DNA of 15,220 nucleotides from JBLHHI01 sp047614125 (GCA_047614125.1 JBLHHI010000081.1:1-15220), one strand, 5' to 3'. Numbered from the stretch's first letter, positions 6,444 to 13,468 are shown. Made by a program: numbers and translations. Notes: generated from the sequence alone by a model not told the origin.

Positions 6444-8363
6444 CTAAAACTCAAACTTAAATCCGATGTAGGTAGTTGCAAAAATTCCGGTAAAGGCCGT
6501 TTTAGGACTGTTGCCTACCAAACCGGATTTGTTTCGCCAGTTCTTCTTACTCAAGTCGTAGTTGTATCCAACCAATCCACCCAACGTAAAAGGCGAGAGG
6601 TTTAATTCTAAGGCACCAACGCCGGCTAAGGTAATGGCAGGGTTGTAATACCGTATGTGGTTGTTGTCGCCCATAAAACCGCTGTTTAAGCCACCGGCCG
6701 GAGTGGATAGGTTGTTTTCGGTTATGTCGAAGGTTAAACGAGAATATCCAAAACTTCCTCCAAGCATAAAATCTATAGCATCCAAATTAGGGGTAAAGTT
6801 GAACATCGTTCCATTGTTCAAGCTGTATCCCTTAAACTTAAAACTTCTGTTTGGATCACCATCGAATGATCTTTTTTTGAAAAGCTGAAACAAGGTAAAA
6901 CTCACTAAGCGAGGTACGTATTCAGACGCAGTAGTAAAATACAGGGTTGTTGATTCGCTTAGTCCAAAACCTGATTCCAATCCATTTATTCCACTAAACA
7001 ACTCATTAAAAGATTCAAAGTCGTAATCAAATTCACCAAATCCAACGGCAATTTTCATTCGCGTTGAAGTATAGGAATAGTCGTAATCGTCGTATGAGTT
7101 TGAATACGGGTGATCCTTACTCGGAGAGTAGGTATTCAAAATAAAGTAGTCGAAGGCATCCACAAAATATTCACTTAAAACTGTATCTTGAGGAAGGTTA
7201 TACAACTTGACACTGTTGGTTGGCATTAGGTTAAACAACGAATCAATGTGGTCTTCCATTTCCGACCACTCATCGGCATCGTAATCATCATCTTCATATA
7301 AAATACCCATCGACAACACCTTACCTGTCAAATCGATGTGTCTCGAATTTTTTAAACGATTAGCAAAGCTTTTAAAACCGTACCAGTTGCACGAGTTCTT
7401 GTCTACCTCTTGTTTTGAACTGTGGCAACGTCCAAACTGACCATAAAAGTTACCCTTGCGCAAGGCATATTCTTCTACAAACCGATCGTACATGTATTTC
7501 TCTCGATATACGTAATCTTGAACGGCATTGTTTTCTTCAAACTCCTTCCATCTGCGTACATCCCACAAATCATCGACAATGCGTTCAAAAAAGTCGAATG
7601 AATCTCCCAGATATGCCTTGTACTGATCTTTGTGAAGCTTAAAATTATCCATCAAGAACTCCATGGTTCCCACCAAAGAATAGGTTCCTTCGTACTTAAA
7701 CATGCGAACTCTAAAGTCGGTAACGTCTTCTAAGTCCTCGGTTTCTTCTTCCTTCTCTTTATACAATACCTTGTCTTGATATTTTATGTATCCTCGCAAG
7801 CTTTCAATATGTAAATCAATGCTGTCGTGCGCCACCTTCTTTTCGTCCGGCAAAAGCATGCTCAATACCTTAACGGCAGAATATACACCTCTCTCTAAAT
7901 CAATGCCTACCAAAGAAATCTTGTTATCGGCATCCAAGCTGTCGTTAAAGTCTTTTAAGGCCTTATAAGCAGCTGCATATTCTTTAAAAGCATACCTTTT
8001 CAAGGTATTATAAATATTCGTATCACCGGTTTGAATGTATTCATTTACCATCCAGGTGCTGGCGTATCCGTATTCAACAATTACGTTTCGAACGTTCGCA
8101 TTTTTGTGAAGGTATTTAATGGTATTCACCCAAAGTCGGGTGTTACTTTCGAGGTAGGTATGATTTTCTCCAGCCACAAAAATCTTGTAGGTATTTGATA
8201 GTGAGTCTAATAAATCAAACCCCAACAAATCTTCTTCGTTGTACAATGAAATGGTATCGGAATATTCTTGAAAATCGTATTGGGCATGTACTCGACTGCC
8301 AATCGCTAAAAAAATGAATAGAATCCATGCACTTTGTTTGATTTTCATATTTAAACAATTCAT
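6444..8363 (-). CDS. Secreted Ere/TIKI/ChaN-like protein fused to a putative outer-membrane beta-barrel
   Basis: This 639-residue protein has a signal peptide ending VHAQ at residue 28; M6 (8348) gives the more usual short n-region and may be the true start. Residues about 55-345 resemble the erythromycin-esterase/TIKI/ChaN superfamily: FVAGENHTYLESN (62-74), VIVEYGYAS (94-102), VGIDLERG (152-159) and FGRCHSS (310-316). They thus include the two GxxH motifs typical of that superfamily (G65-H68, G311-H314). Residues about 430-639 alternate polar and hydrophobic residues in strand-like blocks and finish YIGFKFEF, an aromatic C-terminus typical of outer-membrane barrels. Between them lies a very acidic stretch (about 356-374). 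The reaction is unknown; superfamily members include hydrolases and metalloproteases. It follows aat by 30 bases and probably shares its transcript. Confidence 0.78.
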   Translation of the reverse strand: MNCLNMKIKQSAWILFIFLAIGSRVHAQYDFQEYSDTISLYNEEDLLGFDLLDSLSNTYKIFVAGENHTYLESNTRLWVNTIKYLHKNANVRNVIVEYGYASTWMVNEYIQTGDTNIYNTLKRYAFKEYAAAYKALKDFNDSLDADNKISLVGIDLERGVYSAVKVLSMLLPDEKKVAHDSIDLHIESLRGYIKYQDKVLYKEKEEETEDLEDVTDFRVRMFKYEGTYSLVGTMEFLMDNFKLHKDQYKAYLGDSFDFFERIVDDLWDVRRWKEFEENNAVQDYVYREKYMYDRFVEEYALRKGNFYGQFGRCHSSKQEVDKNSCNWYGFKSFANRLKNSRHIDLTGKVLSMGILYEDDDYDADEWSEMEDHIDSLFNLMPTNSVKLYNLPQDTVLSEYFVDAFDYFILNTYSPSKDHPYSNSYDDYDYSYTSTRMKIAVGFGEFDYDFESFNELFSGINGLESGFGLSESTTLYFTTASEYVPRLVSFTLFQLFKKRSFDGDPNRSFKFKGYSLNNGTMFNFTPNLDAIDFMLGGSFGYSRLTFDITENNLSTPAGGLNSGFMGDNNHIRYYNPAITLAGVGALELNLSPFTLGGLVGYNYDLSKKNWRNKSGLVGNSPKTAFTGIFATTYIGFKFEF

Positions 8364-8393
8364 TTGATTTTTAACAGTAATCGCAATAATACA

Positions 8394-8966
8394 TTAATTG
8401 CTTAATGCCTCACCTAAAAGAGCCATATAATTCTCATCCGGGATTTCAACACCTCCAAATTGAGCAATGTGATCGTTTAAATATTGCGTATCCAACAAGA
8501 TAAAAGAATGAGTCATTAGAAATTCAACGAGGTGTACCAGCGCCAGTTTACTTGCGTTCGTTCGGGTGCTAAACATCGACTCCCCAAAAAAGGCACGTTT
8601 CATTTCAATACCGTACAACCCACCAACGAGTTCATCGCCCTCCCATACTTCCACACTCCGTGCATGGCCTTGTTTATGTAAGCTGACATAGGCTTCAATA
8701 ATCTCTTCGCTTATCCAAGTGGTTTCTCGGTTTGAACATGCACGAATCACTTGTTCGAATGAAGTGTTGTGGGTCATTCTCCATGTTGTTTTCCGATACA
8801 ATCTGCGCATATTTTTGGAGAGGTGAAACTGATCGAGCGGAATAATGCCGCGCATGTCGGGTCGATGCCAATATATCTCATTTCCTTCATCTTCATGCGC
8901 CATCGGAAAATAGCCGTTGGCATAGGCATAAAGTAATTCTATAGGATCCAGCTTTTTATGCACCAT
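8394..8966 (-). CDS. aat: Leucyl/phenylalanyl-tRNA-protein transferase
   Basis: Aat moves Leu or Phe from aminoacyl-tRNA to proteins with N-terminal Arg or Lys, marking them for ClpS/ClpAP in the cytoplasm. The family signature runs the whole length: GYFPM (18-22), YWHRPDMRGIIPLD (32-45), TWIS (83-86), AYVSLHKQGHARSVEVW (92-108), GGLYGI (115-120), FFGESMFS (126-133), NASK (137-140) and DTQYLNDH (159-166). At 190 residues it is shorter than the E. coli enzyme (234), the difference lying mainly at the N-terminus; all core motifs are kept, so it should be active. It starts 20 bases after the exchanger gene and is followed 30 bases later by the Ere-like gene, in an operon-like run. Confidence 0.96.
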   Translation of the reverse strand: MVHKKLDPIELLYAYANGYFPMAHEDEGNEIYWHRPDMRGIIPLDQFHLSKNMRRLYRKTTWRMTHNTSFEQVIRACSNRETTWISEEIIEAYVSLHKQGHARSVEVWEGDELVGGLYGIEMKRAFFGESMFSTRTNASKLALVHLVEFLMTHSFILLDTQYLNDHIAQFGGVEIPDENYMALLGEALSN

Positions 8967-8986
8967 TTACTAAGAGGTTCGGTGGT

Positions 8987-9937
8987 TTAAATAATCTTGC
9001 CAAGCTTGAGAACAAAAACCAGATAAAAGAGAATAAACAGCATTCCTTCCCACTTACTTACCTTTTTATCTTGACTCAATAAATAAAAGAAAACAGCGGC
9101 ACTGATTAAAAAACTCAATGCTGTGAAATGTATTTCTTCGGGCAATACCAGCGGACTTATAAAGGAGGCAGTTCCCGTAACCATAAAGGCATTAAAGATG
9201 CATGAACCCAGAATGTTTCCCACGGCTATTTGCGGATGACCGGCACGTGCCGCCGTTATGCTAACTGCCAATTCCGGCAAGGTGGTTCCCAAACTCAAAA
9301 CCGTTAAGCCCACTAAGGCCTTGCTAATTCCCAATCCCGAGGCAAGTTCAGTAACGGCTTCAATCGTATAATTAGCGCCAAAATAAATTCCTAGGCCAGC
9401 AGCTAATAAAATTCCCAAATCTTTTCCGGAAACATGAGTAGTTGCCAAAATCTTTTCCGGACTGTTTAAACTGGGCATTGCATCGGGTTTCTCGGATCGA
9501 AGAAGATACATTTGGTAAACAATAAAACCTATGATGAGAATGATGCCTTCCTTCCATGTTACCACTCCATCCATTAAAAATATCACCAAAAACGTAATGG
9601 AACCCAGCATAAAATGAAGATCAATAAAAATGTATTCTTCTCCTAAATGAATGCTCTTCTTAGATACAAGGGTGGTAACGCCTAGAATTAGAAAGATGTT
9701 GGAGATGTTGGCTCCAATAACGTTGCCAACCACTATTTCGGATGAGCCTTGAGATGCCGCAATTATACCGGCTATGAGCTCTGGCAAGGAAGTTCCAACC
9801 GCCACGATGATTACCCCAACCATAAATGGTGTCATCTTTAGCGCCAACCCAATGCGTTCGGCAGCTTCTGTAAAATACTTGGCTGCCAAGATTAGCACCG
9901 CCAGACTTACAGAAAATACCATCATCCAAACCACCAT
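8987..9937 (-). CDS. CaCA-family Na+/Ca2+ exchanger (YrbG-like)
   Basis: This 316-residue membrane protein has the inverted-repeat fold of cation/Ca2+ exchangers, with about ten hydrophobic segments. Both alpha-repeats are intact: GTSLPELIAG (48-57) with GNVIGANISN (71-80), and GTTLPELAVS (217-226) with GNILGSCIFN (240-249). The two PE glutamates (E53, E222) would bind the cation. It should exchange Ca2+ for Na+ (or H+) across the inner membrane, most likely exporting Ca2+. The second repeat has GSC where GSN is usual (C246), a small deviation near the ion site. It is the first gene of an operon-like run with aat and the Ere-like gene, and an exact -7 box stands eight bases before its ATG. 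Confidence 0.94.
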   Translation of the reverse strand: MVVWMMVFSVSLAVLILAAKYFTEAAERIGLALKMTPFMVGVIIVAVGTSLPELIAGIIAASQGSSEIVVGNVIGANISNIFLILGVTTLVSKKSIHLGEEYIFIDLHFMLGSITFLVIFLMDGVVTWKEGIILIIGFIVYQMYLLRSEKPDAMPSLNSPEKILATTHVSGKDLGILLAAGLGIYFGANYTIEAVTELASGLGISKALVGLTVLSLGTTLPELAVSITAARAGHPQIAVGNILGSCIFNAFMVTGTASFISPLVLPEEIHFTALSFLISAAVFFYLLSQDKKVSKWEGMLFILFYLVFVLKLGKII

Positions 9938-9945
9938 AGAGCTGA

Positions 9946-9953
9946 CAAACTTA
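9946..9953 (-). promoter_or_regulatory. Promoter -7 box for the exchanger operon
   Basis: Exact TAAGTTTG on the minus strand (consensus TAnnTTTG), eight bases upstream of the ATG at 9937. No clear TTG is visible at the expected -33 distance, only a T-rich stretch, so support rests on the -7 box and its position. Confidence 0.5.
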
Positions 9954-10189
9954 CACGGTTTGCGTACATATTAAAAGAGATCGGATAATATTTGACTTTT
10001 TGGAGCTTCCCTTTTCCCTAATTGGGAACATTTGTGCAGATATGAAAGTTAACTCCTACAAATAATCGGTATAAAGCACTGCTTACAAACGTTTTGACGA
10101 TAATTAATGTTTGGCACAAGATTTGAAAATACTCTCGTACTAATCAAGTAAACCGTTAGGTAATTTCGGTTCATTTTTTCAAAAGTATG

Positions 10190-10209
10190 CTTGATCAGGC
10201 ATGATCAAG
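10190..10209 (+). repeat. Perfect 8-bp inverted repeat
   Basis: Arms CTTGATCA and TGATCAAG are separated by GGCA. It is either an RNA hairpin of the leader described above or a DNA site for a dimeric regulator. Confidence 0.65.
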
Positions 10210-10222
10210 TCGCATGTGTTAG

Positions 10223-10255
10223 AAATCCGGTAAGCATTGCTCACCGGATTTTTTT
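10223..10255 (+). terminator. Strong Rho-independent terminator ahead of the PnuC-family gene
   Basis: Stem AATCCGGTAAGC (10224-10235), loop ATT, GCTCACCGGATT (10239-10250). This gives twelve pairs with a single A-C mismatch, then seven T (10249-10255). It is oriented for plus-strand transcripts, 40 bases before the TTG start of the transporter gene. Confidence 0.8.
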
Positions 10256-10294
10256 ACCATACATTCTCGTTATCATACAAAAGAAAAGAGCATA

Positions 10295-10930
10295 TTGCGC
10301 ACATTAATTGCAGCGGTGTTTGAACTTGTAAATAACCTTCTACGTGAATCATGGATCGCTCCATTGGAATGGATCATCTTTGTGCTCCAAGTTATTTTCA
10401 TCCTCTTGCTAATGTTTGAACACATTGCCTGTTGGTTTTTTGGCATTGTAGCATCTGTGTTGAGCATCTTCATTTTTCTGCACCCCAGTGTATACTTGCC
10501 CGCAGAAGCAGTTCTTTACCTTGTGTACGTAGTTCTTGGGATATATGGTTGGTACCGCTGGCAGACCAAGGGAACGGTTGAAAACAATCCAATTGTAAAG
10601 GCAAGCCATCGCAACGAGCTGCTGTACTTTCTTTTCAGCGTTGGATTAACGCTGGTTATTGCCGCAATACTCATTACTTACACCAAAAGCAACGTGCCTT
10701 GGTTGGATGCCGTTGGAACTGCATTTGCATTTATGGCTACCTTCACAGAAGCAAAAAAAATTAAATCCTGTTGGTGGTATTGGATCTTCATTAACTTCTT
10801 TTCAGCGGGCCTATATTATTACAAGAATCTCGAAATCCTTTCCATAATGATGCTGTTCTTTGGCGTGTTAAGCATTGCTGGTTTACTGCAATGGGAACGG
10901 AAGTATCGCGTTCAACAAACTGAATCCTAA
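10295..10930 (+). CDS. pnuC: PnuC-family vitamin/nucleoside transporter
   Basis: This 211-residue protein has about seven membrane helices with PnuC-family marks: WFFGIVASVLSIFIF (47-61), EAVLYLVYVVLGIYGWYRW (71-89), LDAVGTAFAFMATF (137-150) and the Trp/Tyr-rich helix WWYWIFINFFSAGLYYYK (160-177). PnuC proteins carry nicotinamide riboside by facilitated diffusion; close relatives carry thiamine (PnuT) or riboflavin (PnuX). The substrate cannot be read here, because neither NadR-like nor thiamine genes are adjacent and no TPP riboswitch is visible. The frame has no ATG before the conserved part: TTG at 10295 or GTG at 10316 are the usable starts, and TTG gives the usual N-terminal length. A strong terminator 40 bases upstream suggests transcription attenuation. 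The 3' end overlaps the convergent mpl gene by 4 bases. Confidence 0.88.
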   Translation: MRTLIAAVFELVNNLLRESWIAPLEWIIFVLQVIFILLLMFEHIACWFFGIVASVLSIFIFLHPSVYLPAEAVLYLVYVVLGIYGWYRWQTKGTVENNPIVKASHRNELLYFLFSVGLTLVIAAILITYTKSNVPWLDAVGTAFAFMATFTEAKKIKSCWWYWIFINFFSAGLYYYKNLEILSIMMLFFGVLSIAGLLQWERKYRVQQTES

Positions 10931-12270
10931 GCTTTTAAACCAAGCTCCTCCATCCAATCTACTCCACTAAAATTACCTGAACTCATTAATAATACCACGG
11001 TGTGTTTGTTGGGGTTAACTGCCTGTATAACAGTGCTTACCAGTTTCTTTGGATCGTGCGTTACTCCAACATCGCCAAATTGTTCTTCCACGTATTCGGC
11101 CGACAATACTTCCATTTTTTTCATTTCAAAAACGTGCTCATTATAATACACCAATGCTTCATCCGCCAAATCCATCGAAGATTTATAGTGGGGCATATAG
11201 GCTTTATTTAAGCTGCTAAAGGTGTGTAACTCAAAAGCCGCAACGAGCTTGGAATTAGGATATGCGCTTCGAACCGCTTCCATGGTTGCTTGCAGCTTAG
11301 ATGGGGCATGCGCGAAGTCTCTAAAAACCGTAAGCTCATCACTTTCATATAAGTTTTCAAGCCTGCGAGCCGTTCCTGTAAATGTGGTTAAAATTTGCAA
11401 CGACTCAGCCACTTGAATTCCAAGCCGTTCTAAGACCAAGGTTGCAGCGCGCATGTTTTCCAAATTGTGCTTACCAAAAACACCCATGCCATACCTTTCC
11501 TCCATCCAAGTTATTGTTGGAAGGTGCCCTTTCTGAGCATAATCGAAGGCTGTATACGAAGTACAATCTTCTCTTTTTAAACAAAGTTTTTGAAGGTGTT
11601 CATCCGATTCATAATAGAATACTTCACCTCCAGGTTGAAGCGTGTCGATAAATTTTTCGAACTGTGACACGTACCCTTCAAAGCTTGGGAATACATTGAT
11701 GTGATCCCAGGCAATACCGGTAATGATGGCCAAGTGCGGCTTATACCATAAAAATTTGGGCCGCATATCGATGGGTGAACTCAAGTATTCATCCCCTTCG
11801 AGTATAATGAGCGGTGCATCCGATATCTTAACCATCCGCTCAAATCCATCCAGCTTGGATCCAACCAAGTAATCGAACCGAATGTTTTTTGCAACAAGTA
11901 CGTGCATAATCATGGCGGTTGTGGAAGTTTTACCATGACTTCCAGCAACAACAACTCGCTTCTTATCTGTGCTTCTGTTGTATACAAATTCTGGGAACGA
12001 CTCAATTTTACATCCCAATTCTTGAGCTCTTAGCAGTTCTGGATTGTTGGGCCGAGCATGCATTCCTAAAATCACAACATCAATGTCCATGGTAATGTTG
12101 TTGGCATCCCAACCCATGGTTTGGGGCAATAGACCTACCGCATTTAACCTAGATTTTGACGGCTCAAAAATTTCGTCGTCGCTGCCCGTTACCCGATGGC
12201 CAGCCTGATGTAAATCAAGTGCGATGTTGTGCATTACTGCACCGCCAATTGAAATAAGGTGTATTCTCAA
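10927..12270 (-). CDS. mpl: UDP-MurNAc:murein tripeptide ligase (Mpl)
   Basis: Mpl joins recovered L-Ala-gamma-D-Glu-meso-Dap to UDP-MurNAc in the cytoplasm, recycling cell-wall peptide. This 447-residue Mur ligase begins RIHLISIGGAVMHNIA, like the Mpl N-terminus. It has the ATP loop AGSHGKTST (109-117), EGDEY (158-162, EADEY in E. coli), the Mg/substrate pair D189-H190, GKHNLENMRAA (266-276), RRLE (302-305) and DFAHAPSK (318-325). Length and motif order fit Mpl better than MurC. The start is TTG at 12270: the RIH start is conserved, and the frame upstream runs to a stop with no ATG. It is convergent with the PnuC-family gene, the last 4 bases being shared, so the two transcripts must overlap unless they end inside each other's genes. 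Confidence 0.92.
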   Translation of the reverse strand: MRIHLISIGGAVMHNIALDLHQAGHRVTGSDDEIFEPSKSRLNAVGLLPQTMGWDANNITMDIDVVILGMHARPNNPELLRAQELGCKIESFPEFVYNRSTDKKRVVVAGSHGKTSTTAMIMHVLVAKNIRFDYLVGSKLDGFERMVKISDAPLIILEGDEYLSSPIDMRPKFLWYKPHLAIITGIAWDHINVFPSFEGYVSQFEKFIDTLQPGGEVFYYESDEHLQKLCLKREDCTSYTAFDYAQKGHLPTITWMEERYGMGVFGKHNLENMRAATLVLERLGIQVAESLQILTTFTGTARRLENLYESDELTVFRDFAHAPSKLQATMEAVRSAYPNSKLVAAFELHTFSSLNKAYMPHYKSSMDLADEALVYYNEHVFEMKKMEVLSAEYVEEQFGDVGVTHDPKKLVSTVIQAVNPNKHTVVLLMSSGNFSGVDWMEELGLKA

Positions 12271-12344
12271 AATCTTACAATAATTTGAAATACAAGGTTA
12301 CAACAAAGCACCTTTAAATACGTTAGACATGTAAATTTTGACGC

Positions 12345-12572
12345 ATGAAGAAAGTAGCCTTCGTTTCCCTAGTTTTAGTTTGCTCGTTAATGCTGTTGCA
12401 GTTTTTTTTATGGAAAACAGCCAGTACAACGGATGTGACTCATCAAGAAACAACTTCTGAACCTGTTGTGATTCAGCCGGTTAGCAACCAGGTCTTTTTT
12501 TCTGGAGATTACATTATTCAAGTTCGCGACGGTAAGTATTACGTTTATAAACGCAATCTACCTTCCACCTGA
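12345..12572 (+). CDS. Small membrane-anchored or secreted protein of unknown function
   Basis: This 75-residue protein has a two-lysine start, a 17-residue hydrophobic segment (residues 4-22), a Thr/Ser/Glu-rich linker (26-45), and a short beta-like end (FFSGDYIIQVRDGKYYVYKR) that looks folded rather than random. No cysteine follows the hydrophobic segment, so it is either a signal anchor or a cleaved signal rather than a lipoprotein. A near-match to the -7 box (TAAATTTTG, one base too long) stands four bases before the ATG. It is divergent from mpl and its last 15 bases overlap the opposing secreted-protein gene. I do not recognise it; the start, the N-terminal pattern and the lack of any better frame on either strand make it probably real. 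Confidence 0.6.
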   Translation: MKKVAFVSLVLVCSLMLLQFFLWKTASTTDVTHQETTSEPVVIQPVSNQVFFSGDYIIQVRDGKYYVYKRNLPST

Positions 12573-13157
12573 TTGGATGGGATTTACCTCCAATATTTCC
12601 AACTCATCCACAATAAACCATCGGTCCAAAATTTGCAAGGCAACAAATCGTATGTAGAACTGCTTATTGCCGTTTTTACATAAATAAAGAACCTCACCGT
12701 GCACATGCCCTTCTGGCGTATTCGATTGCTTTGCTCGGTATTTAACCAATTCCATGGTTCTTAAATTATACGTATGCTTTTTGGCATATCTAAGCATTTT
12801 AATATGCTGCTTTCGCAACATGTTCTGAACGTATTGAACTTTTACCAGCGTAAGTTTCTGCAAATACGATTTATCGAGGGTATCATAATGTTCGCTCAGG
12901 ATGGCGGTTGTTGGCATATATTGAATTAGCCCATCGTATTTTTTTGTTTTTAATACATTAAATATGGAGTCGGCCAGTTGTGTGAGCGTATCGCACAAGA
13001 GCATATTGAAGCGAAGTTCTAAGCTGTCGATTTCCGATTCATGCCGATCTACGCTGGAACTATCTACGAGCACCTTGTTAACCCCATCCTGGCTCCATCC
13101 CTTTTCTGAAGCAGTAAGAAATAATAGCCCGCACAAAAAGAAAGATAATATCCGCAT
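12558..13157 (-). CDS. Secreted protein of unknown function, NTF2-like pattern
   Basis: This 199-residue protein has a signal peptide (MRILSFFLCGLLFLTASEKGWSQ, cleavage near residue 23). A Ser/Asp/Glu-rich linker follows, then a helical part (about 50-135: LTQLADSIFNVLKTKKYDGLIQYMP) and a strand-rich end with VHGEVLYLCKNG, KQFYIRFVALQI and RWFIVDELEIL. Helices followed by a curved sheet ending in a W-x-x-x-D strand resemble the NTF2/SnoaL-like fold common in secreted Bacteroidota proteins, but the match is by pattern only. Two cysteines (C55, C160) could form a disulfide in the periplasm. An exact -7 box lies five bases before the ATG, so it is probably transcribed alone, with an almost leaderless mRNA. 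Confidence 0.78.
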   Translation of the reverse strand: MRILSFFLCGLLFLTASEKGWSQDGVNKVLVDSSSVDRHESEIDSLELRFNMLLCDTLTQLADSIFNVLKTKKYDGLIQYMPTTAILSEHYDTLDKSYLQKLTLVKVQYVQNMLRKQHIKMLRYAKKHTYNLRTMELVKYRAKQSNTPEGHVHGEVLYLCKNGNKQFYIRFVALQILDRWFIVDELEILEVNPIQSGGR

Positions 13158-13162
13158 CGACT

Positions 13163-13170
13163 CAAAAATA
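13163..13170 (-). promoter_or_regulatory. Promoter -7 box for the 199-residue secreted protein
   Basis: Exact TATTTTTG on the minus strand (TAnnTTTG), five bases before the ATG at 13157. A TTG lies 22 bases further upstream, slightly wider than the usual spacing. Confidence 0.5.
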
Positions 13171-13261
13171 CGCTGGTTGCCTTTCTAACGGGCAATGCAA
13201 AGAATGAATTATCTTTTTTATAAAACTTTTGGCATGACCAACTGCGTTTAGTATCCGTACA

Positions 13262-13320
13262 TGTCATTTTTTTATCAAGATGACACTTTTATGACATTTC
13301 ATATAAACTATGAAAGTCAT
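13262..13320. repeat. TGTCAT/ATGACA repeat cluster with 12-bp-arm palindrome
   Basis: TGTCAT at 13262-13267 is inverted relative to ATGACA at 13280-13285 and 13291-13296; the last two start 11 bases apart, one helical turn. The final copy opens an inverted repeat: ATGACATTTCATA (13291-13303), loop TAAAC, TATGAAAGTCAT (13309-13320), identical as complements apart from one extra A. Four T follow it on the plus strand. It could be an operator array for a dimeric metal regulator (Zur/Fur/MntR type) or a weak terminator. Confidence 0.55.
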
Positions 13321-13363
13321 TTTTGCGTTATTCCGATAATCTATTATTCTGTCTAAAGTTTTC

Positions 13364-13395
13364 TTACGACAAAGATTAATTGGTTTTACGACAAA
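13364..13395 (+). repeat. Direct repeat TTACGACAAA x2
   Basis: Two exact 10-base copies (13364-13373 and 13386-13395) start 22 bases apart, about two helical turns, and lie just before the hairpin at 13402. They are a possible tandem protein-binding site. Confidence 0.5.
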
Positions 13396-13430
13396 AAAAG
13401 GCAGCCGATGTGAATCGGCTGTTACTTTTT
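13393..13430. terminator. Bidirectional terminator-like hairpin ahead of the metal-uptake operon
   Basis: Perfect 8-bp stem CAGCCGAT-GTGA-ATCGGCTG (13402-13421). Seven A precede it (13393-13399, a T-run on the minus strand) and TTACTTTTT follows it (13422-13430). No annotated gene ends into it from either side, since both neighbours point away, so it probably ends an unannotated short transcript. Confidence 0.7.
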
Positions 13431-13468
13431 ATACGAATCTCAAGTCCCAGCCACCCATGCATATTTCG

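Larger units (their letters stand above)
10135..10255 (+). ncRNA. Candidate small RNA or terminator-controlled leader upstream of the PnuC-family gene
   Basis: Three hairpins follow one another on the plus strand. The first has arms AACCG/CGGTT with an 11-base loop (10151-10171) and a T-run after it. The second is a perfect 8-bp stem CTTGATCA-GGCA-TGATCAAG (10190-10209), and the third is a strong intrinsic terminator (10223-10255). The left arm of the second could instead pair with ATCAAG at 10143-10148, a switch-like alternative. No plus-strand gene lies upstream to need this terminator. It therefore ends either a free small RNA or an attenuated leader of the transporter gene starting 40 bases later. 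I see no TPP, FMN or other known riboswitch core. The left boundary is a guess. Confidence 0.4.
9938..10294. other. 357-base non-coding region between divergent genes
   Basis: No convincing gene is present. The left end holds the exchanger promoter. Further right are an inverted repeat TTCCC-TAATT-GGGAA (10014-10028), a sigma-54-like sequence TTGGCAC-N5-TTGA (10111-10125), three hairpins (10151-10171, 10190-10209, 10224-10250) and a T-run. A seven-codon reading frame at 10042-10065 (MKVNSYK) is too short to call. The hairpins and terminator lie upstream of the PnuC-family gene and are described separately. Confidence 0.7.

Noticed and set aside
10042..10065. Seven-codon frame (MKVNSYK) as an attenuator leader peptide
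   Set aside because: Too short, with no run of regulatory codons, and too far (about 160 bases) from the terminator to couple with it.
10020..10294. TPP riboswitch ahead of the PnuC-family gene
   Set aside because: The conserved CUGAGA and ACCUGAU cores are absent on the plus strand.
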